The notes beneath the pieces were generated by a model. It searched no databases, was not told where the DNA came from, and saw nothing but the letters and a program-made list of their open reading frames with translations. This document shows, piece after piece, positions 5,194 through 8,263 of a DNA stretch of 8,263 nucleotides. A program made the translations under genes and the position numbers. Position 1 is the stretch's first letter. Each line of letters starts with the position of its first letter. Source of the DNA: Actinomycetota bacterium (GTDB taxonomy: Bacteria; Actinomycetota; Acidimicrobiia; IMCC26256; PALSA-610). The stretch is from the NCBI GenBank assembly GCA_005779345.1, contig SXJQ01000297.1, positions 1-8,263 on the forward strand, given 5' to 3'.

Positions 5194-6744
5194 TCAGAGC
5201 GTCACAGCAGGGGTGTACTCCGAAACCCCGATCAGCTCGTCTTCGGGATACGCGATGACACCCATCTCGATCGTGTCGAGACCTTCGAGCTCCTCCGACT
5301 CCGGAGGACGGATACCGCCCTTCATCAAGGCGTTCTGGATCTTGAAGAAGGCAAAGGCGAGACCCCCCATGATGAAGATGATGGTGAGCGCACCGATCGA
5401 CTGAGCGATCAGCTGCTTGAAGCCCAGGCTCGTGTCGTACAGGATCCCGGTGACCCCCGATGCCGAGGCCGCGCTGCCCTCGGTCGTCAGGTTCCAGCCG
5501 GCGCCGTACTTCCCGCTCGAGAAGATGCCGATGCACAACACGCCGAAGATGCCGCCGACGCCGTGCACCGAGATCGCACCGACCGGGTCGTCGATGCCCT
5601 TCTTCTCGAAGAAGATGATCGACTCGATCACGATCACCGCTGCGAGCACACCGATCACGACCGCCGCCCAAGGCTCCACGAACGCGCAGGGCGCCGTGAT
5701 TGCCACGAGACCGGCAAGCATGCCGTTGATCATCATGCCGGGGTCGGGCTTCTCGAAGCCCTTGCGCTTCATCACGTAGAACATCGCCGCGACCGAGCCG
5801 AAGGCCGCTGCGATACCGGTGTTCACGGCCGCGACAGCGAAGCGCACATCGGTGGCAGCGAACGTCGACATGGCGTTGAAGCCGAACCATCCGAACAGCA
5901 GGATGAACGTGCCGAGCATCGCCATCGGCAGGTTGTGGCCGGGCATCGAGCGCGGCTTGCCGTCCTTGTCGTACTTGCCGATTCGAGGTCCGAGGACGAT
6001 CGCACCCGCGAGCGCCGCGATGCCACCCATGCCGTGCACCACGCCGGAGCCGGCGAAGTCGACGTAGCCGAAGCCGAGCTCGAGGTTGTTGCCGAGCTGG
6101 TTCAACCAGCCGCCGCCCCACGTCCAGGCGCCGAACAGCGGGTAGAAGATCGCGCCGCAAAACAGGCCCCAGCCGACGAACGCCTTCCACTTCCATCGCT
6201 CGGCCATGGCACCGGTCGGGATGGTGGCGGTCGTGTCCATGAACGCGACCATGTAAAGGAAGAACGCGGCCACGGGCGCGAGCTTCGCTGCGTCCATGTT
6301 CGTCGCCCAACTCCAGCCACCCCACCACGCGAACGTCCAGTCGCCCAGTGCGAGCTTGGTCGTGCCGAGGGCCTCGTCGAGCCCGAAGTAGCCCGGGTAG
6401 CTGAATGCACCGAACATCAGCGGGAACCCGACGAGAAAGAACCCGACGAATCCGAGGCCGAAGATCGCGAAGTTCGTCGAGACCACGTGCGCCGCGTGCT
6501 TCTTGCGACACATGCCGGTCTCGACGAGTGCGAAGCCGGCCTGCATGAAGACCACGAGGGCCGCGCCGACCATCACGAAGAACAGGTTCAGGCTGATGCC
6601 GAGGTCGGTGTTCGTCGGGATGTAGGTCCCGTCGTACACCGGCGCAGCATCTTGAGCGAACGCAACCGTCGCCGGGACCACGACCGCAGCGGTCGCGAGC
6701 CCTCCGACAACGGCTGCTCTGCGTACTCCTGTGCGAAGACGCAC
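5194..6744 (-). CDS. amt: Ammonium transporter (Amt family) with signal peptide
   Basis: This is a 516-residue Amt/Mep/Rh transporter that conducts ammonium through the cytoplasmic membrane. Residues 1-30 look like a cleavable signal peptide (VRRAAVVGG..., cleavage near AFA-QD at 30/31), followed by about 11 membrane segments. Diagnostic segments are MQAGFALVETGMCRKKHAAH (67-86), TGAMAERWKWKAF (177-189), VDFAGSGVVHGMGG (228-241), HNLPMAMLGTFILLFGWFGFN (270-290), and ISVHGVGGIFG (391-401). The twin pore histidines correspond to His237 and His394. The start is GTG 6744, preceded by GGAGG at 7-base spacing; the upstream part of the frame is not Amt-like. The C-terminal tail reads GLDTIEMGVIAYPEDEL (488-504), where usual Amt tails have a GLDxxxHGExAY-like motif that helps PII binding. 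No glnK/glnB gene is adjacent. The QAGFALVETG type is a recognised variant of Amt rather than the E. coli AmtB type. Confidence 0.95.
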   Translation of the reverse strand: MRLRTGVRRAAVVGGLATAAVVVPATVAFAQDAAPVYDGTYIPTNTDLGISLNLFFVMVGAALVVFMQAGFALVETGMCRKKHAAHVVSTNFAIFGLGFVGFFLVGFPLMFGAFSYPGYFGLDEALGTTKLALGDWTFAWWGGWSWATNMDAAKLAPVAAFFLYMVAFMDTTATIPTGAMAERWKWKAFVGWGLFCGAIFYPLFGAWTWGGGWLNQLGNNLELGFGYVDFAGSGVVHGMGGIAALAGAIVLGPRIGKYDKDGKPRSMPGHNLPMAMLGTFILLFGWFGFNAMSTFAATDVRFAVAAVNTGIAAAFGSVAAMFYVMKRKGFEKPDPGMMINGMLAGLVAITAPCAFVEPWAAVVIGVLAAVIVIESIIFFEKKGIDDPVGAISVHGVGGIFGVLCIGIFSSGKYGAGWNLTTEGSAASASGVTGILYDTSLGFKQLIAQSIGALTIIFIMGGLAFAFFKIQNALMKGGIRPPESEELEGLDTIEMGVIAYPEDELIGVSEYTPAVTL

Positions 6745-6751
6745 AGTGTCA

Positions 6752-6756
6752 CCTCC
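6752..6756 (-). promoter_or_regulatory. Ribosome binding site deciding the amt GTG start
   Basis: GGAGG (within GGGAGGTGA) lies on the minus strand, 7 bases before GTG 6744-6742. It fixes the start so that the protein begins with a signal peptide. Confidence 0.75.
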
Positions 6757-6955
6757 CAGTATGAGGAACCAACAGTGGACTGCGACGCCGTTGTCGCAAC
6801 GCATCCGGCGGCGGCGCTCGAGAACTGCTGCTTCCCCCGCTGGACCAGGCCAACGTACGAGCGGCGTGTTGCCCGTCCGTGTGCCGACCGTGAACAGCGG
6901 GGCGCGGCAAGGTTTCGGCAAGATTGCGGCGACCGAACTGCGGTTCTGCCGTCGC

Positions 6956-6980
6956 GGTCGCGGCAGGGGGCGGCGCGACC
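6956..6980 (-). terminator. Weak hairpin after the right-edge gene
   Basis: GGTCGCG (6956-6962) pairs with CGCGACC (6974-6980), giving a 7-bp stem with an 11-base loop, starting 2 bases past the stop codon at 6983-6985. It has no U-tract. It could end transcription before amt, but stems of this size arise easily in sequence this GC-rich. Confidence 0.3.
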
Positions 6981-6982
6981 CG

Positions 6983-8233
6983 TCAGCTGAAGCTGTGCGG
7001 CGGTTCGATCGGCTCCGAGTCGGATCTGCGCGTCGCCGGAGCAGCGAACGCGAGCAGTTCGATCGGCACGGCCGGGAGGAGCGCGTCGCCGGCGAGATCG
7101 GTCGTGGACCAACCGGGCGCGAGACGGCTCGCACGCAGCATCAGGCCGTCGGGGTTGTCCCAGAGCAGCGCGGGGCGATCGCCGTGCCAACGCAACGCTG
7201 CCGAGACCTCGCCGCGCCGCAGCGGCGCACGATGCATCGCGATCCCGAGGCCGAGCCACTCCGACGGGAATCCGGCGAAGAGGTCGATGCCGTCGAGCCG
7301 TTCGTCGACGAGCGCAGCGCGCAGCGCCACGAGGAAGCGCGCGTGCGCGCCGGCTGCTGCGACTCCGGCGTCGAGCAGCGCCTTCGCCGCGAGCCAGGCC
7401 GCGACCGGGTCGTCGGGGCGGCGGGCCGCTCGTCGGCGGCCGCGGAACCCGAGCGCGCCCCAGGCGATCGCGGCCTCCGCGTCGAAGCCCCAGTCCTCGA
7501 GCGCGGCGACGAGCGCCGGTTCGGGTTCGGGTTCCGACGCGCGGACGAGCACCGCGACCCGCGCGGCATCGACCGCGGCCTGCACGACCCGGTCGTCGAT
7601 CTCGACCCGGAACCCGCGATCGAGCTGTGCCTGCCCCGATCGTCGTACCCGGTCGAGCGGGGGCAGCGCGTCGAGCGGGGGCAGTGTGGCGCCGACGCGT
7701 GCGATCTCGCGCGGACCGCGGGTCGTCACCGCGAGGCGCAGCGTCGTGCGGTGCGCGACCGGCCAGACGAGCGCCCCCGCGCCGCGTGCGGCCGACACGC
7801 CCGCGTGCGTGTCGTCGCGGACGAGCCGAGCGCGCACAGCGTCGAGGCCCGCACCGGCACACCAACGCGCCGGTGGTCGGGCGGCCTGTACCGCGACTGC
7901 GGCAAGATCGGAAACCACGATCGAGACCGCGAACGCGGCCGGTGAAGCGTTCTCGATCTCGACGACCGTGACCCCCGCGCCCGCGCCGAAGACGCGGTGC
8001 ACGGCATCGCCCCCCGAGACCCGCAGCGACGTCTCGACGACCGCGCCGTCGGGCGGCGGTTGTCGTACCGCGGGATCGACCAGCGGATCGTGGAAACGTT
8101 CCTCGCTGCTGATCGCCCAACCGATCTCGACGCCGGCGACGTGATCGCGGATCGATCCCCGTCCGTCGACGAACACCGGAGGCGAGCCGTCGAGCGCCCC
8201 GATCGGCGTCCCGCCGATTCCCCCCAGCGGCAT
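6983..8233 (-). CDS. Uncharacterised protein, possibly carbohydrate-related; may extend past right edge
   Basis: From ATG 8233 this is a 416-residue soluble protein with no signal peptide or membrane segment. I do not recognise the family with certainty. Residues ~25-200 look like a beta-rich domain (VTVVEIENASPAAFAVSIVV at 88-107, TTLRLAVTTRGP at 163-174). Residues ~215-310 are helical and alanine-rich. Residues ~315-395 carry GIDLFAGFPSEWLG, then VSAALRWHGDRPALLWDNPDG and LAPGWSTTDLAGDALLP. From memory, the RWHGxRPALLW stretch resembles C-terminal beta-domains of proteins with sugar-processing helical barrels, but this is unverified. The frame is open from 8234 to 8263 without a stop and continues an 8-residue Gly/Pro repeat, so the true start may lie outside the window. 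It lies 238 bases upstream of amt on the same strand. Confidence 0.7.
   Translation of the reverse strand: MPLGGIGGTPIGALDGSPPVFVDGRGSIRDHVAGVEIGWAISSEERFHDPLVDPAVRQPPPDGAVVETSLRVSGGDAVHRVFGAGAGVTVVEIENASPAAFAVSIVVSDLAAVAVQAARPPARWCAGAGLDAVRARLVRDDTHAGVSAARGAGALVWPVAHRTTLRLAVTTRGPREIARVGATLPPLDALPPLDRVRRSGQAQLDRGFRVEIDDRVVQAAVDAARVAVLVRASEPEPEPALVAALEDWGFDAEAAIAWGALGFRGRRRAARRPDDPVAAWLAAKALLDAGVAAAGAHARFLVALRAALVDERLDGIDLFAGFPSEWLGLGIAMHRAPLRRGEVSAALRWHGDRPALLWDNPDGLMLRASRLAPGWSTTDLAGDALLPAVPIELLAFAAPATRRSDSEPIEPPHSFS
7652..7684. repeat. Short internal duplication in the right-edge gene
   Basis: The 15-base string GTCGAGCGGGGGCAG occurs at 7652-7666 and again at 7670-7684, an 18-base period that keeps frame. 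It encodes the doubled LPPLDALPPLD stretch (residues 184-194), probably a local slippage product in a linker. Confidence 0.55.
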
Positions 8234-8263
8234 CCCGCCTCTTCCCCCCAGCGGCGTCCCGCC
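8190..8263 (-). repeat. 24-base in-frame tandem repeat at the N-terminus of the right-edge gene
   Basis: Units at 8214-8237 and 8238-8261 match at 21 of 24 bases. A diverged unit at 8190-8213 matches 17 of 24, and bases 8262-8263 begin a further unit. On the coding strand the units encode GTPLGGRG, GMPLGGIG and GTPIGALD. The array runs off the window, so its copy number is unknown. Confidence 0.75.

Larger units (their letters stand above)
6745..6982 (-). promoter_or_regulatory. Upstream region of amt (238 bases, no gene)
   Basis: This noncoding stretch separates the right-edge gene from amt and should hold the amt promoter. It contains a perfect inverted repeat TGCGAC-N6-GTCGCA (6781-6798), 37-54 bases upstream of the amt start, which is a candidate operator. 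No convincing -35/-10 pair is visible, and I see no full GlnR or AmtR box. The long frames crossing it on the minus strand are extensions of neighbours in wrong or unsupported frames. Confidence 0.4.

Noticed and set aside
6759..6764. CATACT as a -10 element for amt
   Set aside because: It abuts the Shine-Dalgarno, so transcription would start within or after the ribosome binding site.
6860..6930. GAAAC...TTCAC strings upstream of amt as a GlnR box
   Set aside because: Only two of the four expected half-sites are present at proper spacing; the element between them (GCGCC) does not fit.
5167..6990. 607-residue open frame on the plus strand, antisense to amt
   Set aside because: It is Arg/Asp/His-rich low-complexity sequence with no motifs, and it is fully explained as the complement of amt.
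6588..8120. 510-residue arginine-rich minus-strand frame
   Set aside because: It is a shadow frame across two real genes, with no domain-like segments.
8171..8233. PLGGIGG motif as evidence for a GH116-type glucosidase
   Set aside because: The match falls in a Gly-rich tandem repeat and no GH116 catalytic segments are visible downstream, so it is not safe evidence.

Overview
The window is very GC-rich, shows strong third-position GC bias and uses GTG starts. Its protein families (a GYD-domain protein, a Tat-exported phosphoesterase, an Amt transporter) suggest a high-GC actinobacterium, possibly of the Acidimicrobiia. That placement is an inference from composition and remembered family resemblance, not a measured assignment.

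Layout from left to right. A minus-strand pair begins the window: a GYD-domain protein (91-378), followed 25 bases downstream by a gene whose first 21 codons lie at the left edge (1-65). Divergent from it, on the plus strand, are a small Rieske [2Fe-2S] protein (427-750) and a Tat-signal-bearing phosphoesterase of the phospholipase C / acid phosphatase family (799-2259). That gene converges on a long minus-strand gene across a 147-base spacer that holds two near-identical GC hairpins (2260-2406). The minus strand then carries, in transcription order, an uncharacterised 416-residue or longer protein that runs to the right edge (6983-8233+), an ammonium transporter with a signal peptide (5194-6744), and an 880-residue cation:proton antiporter (2407-5049).

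The most striking object is the 880-residue protein. Its N-terminal ~380 residues are a CPA2-type antiporter with an Asp-Asp pair. Its C-terminal ~450 residues read like the back two thirds of GlnD, the PII uridylyltransferase: an HD-like helical region that has lost catalytic histidines, the usual GlnD linker, and two tandem ACT domains. The nucleotidyltransferase domain is absent. It lies directly downstream of amt, about where actinobacterial amt-glnK(glnB)-glnD loci carry glnD. No PII gene lies between them, and the Amt C-terminal tail is altered where PII would bind. The inferred picture is an ammonium/cation homeostasis locus in which a GlnD-derived, probably glutamine- or amino-acid-sensing module has been attached to an ion antiporter instead of acting through PII. 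A strong hairpin between amt and the antiporter suggests only partial co-transcription.

The remaining genes are more ordinary. The long open frames antisense to the phosphoesterase, antiporter, amt and right-edge gene are composition artefacts.
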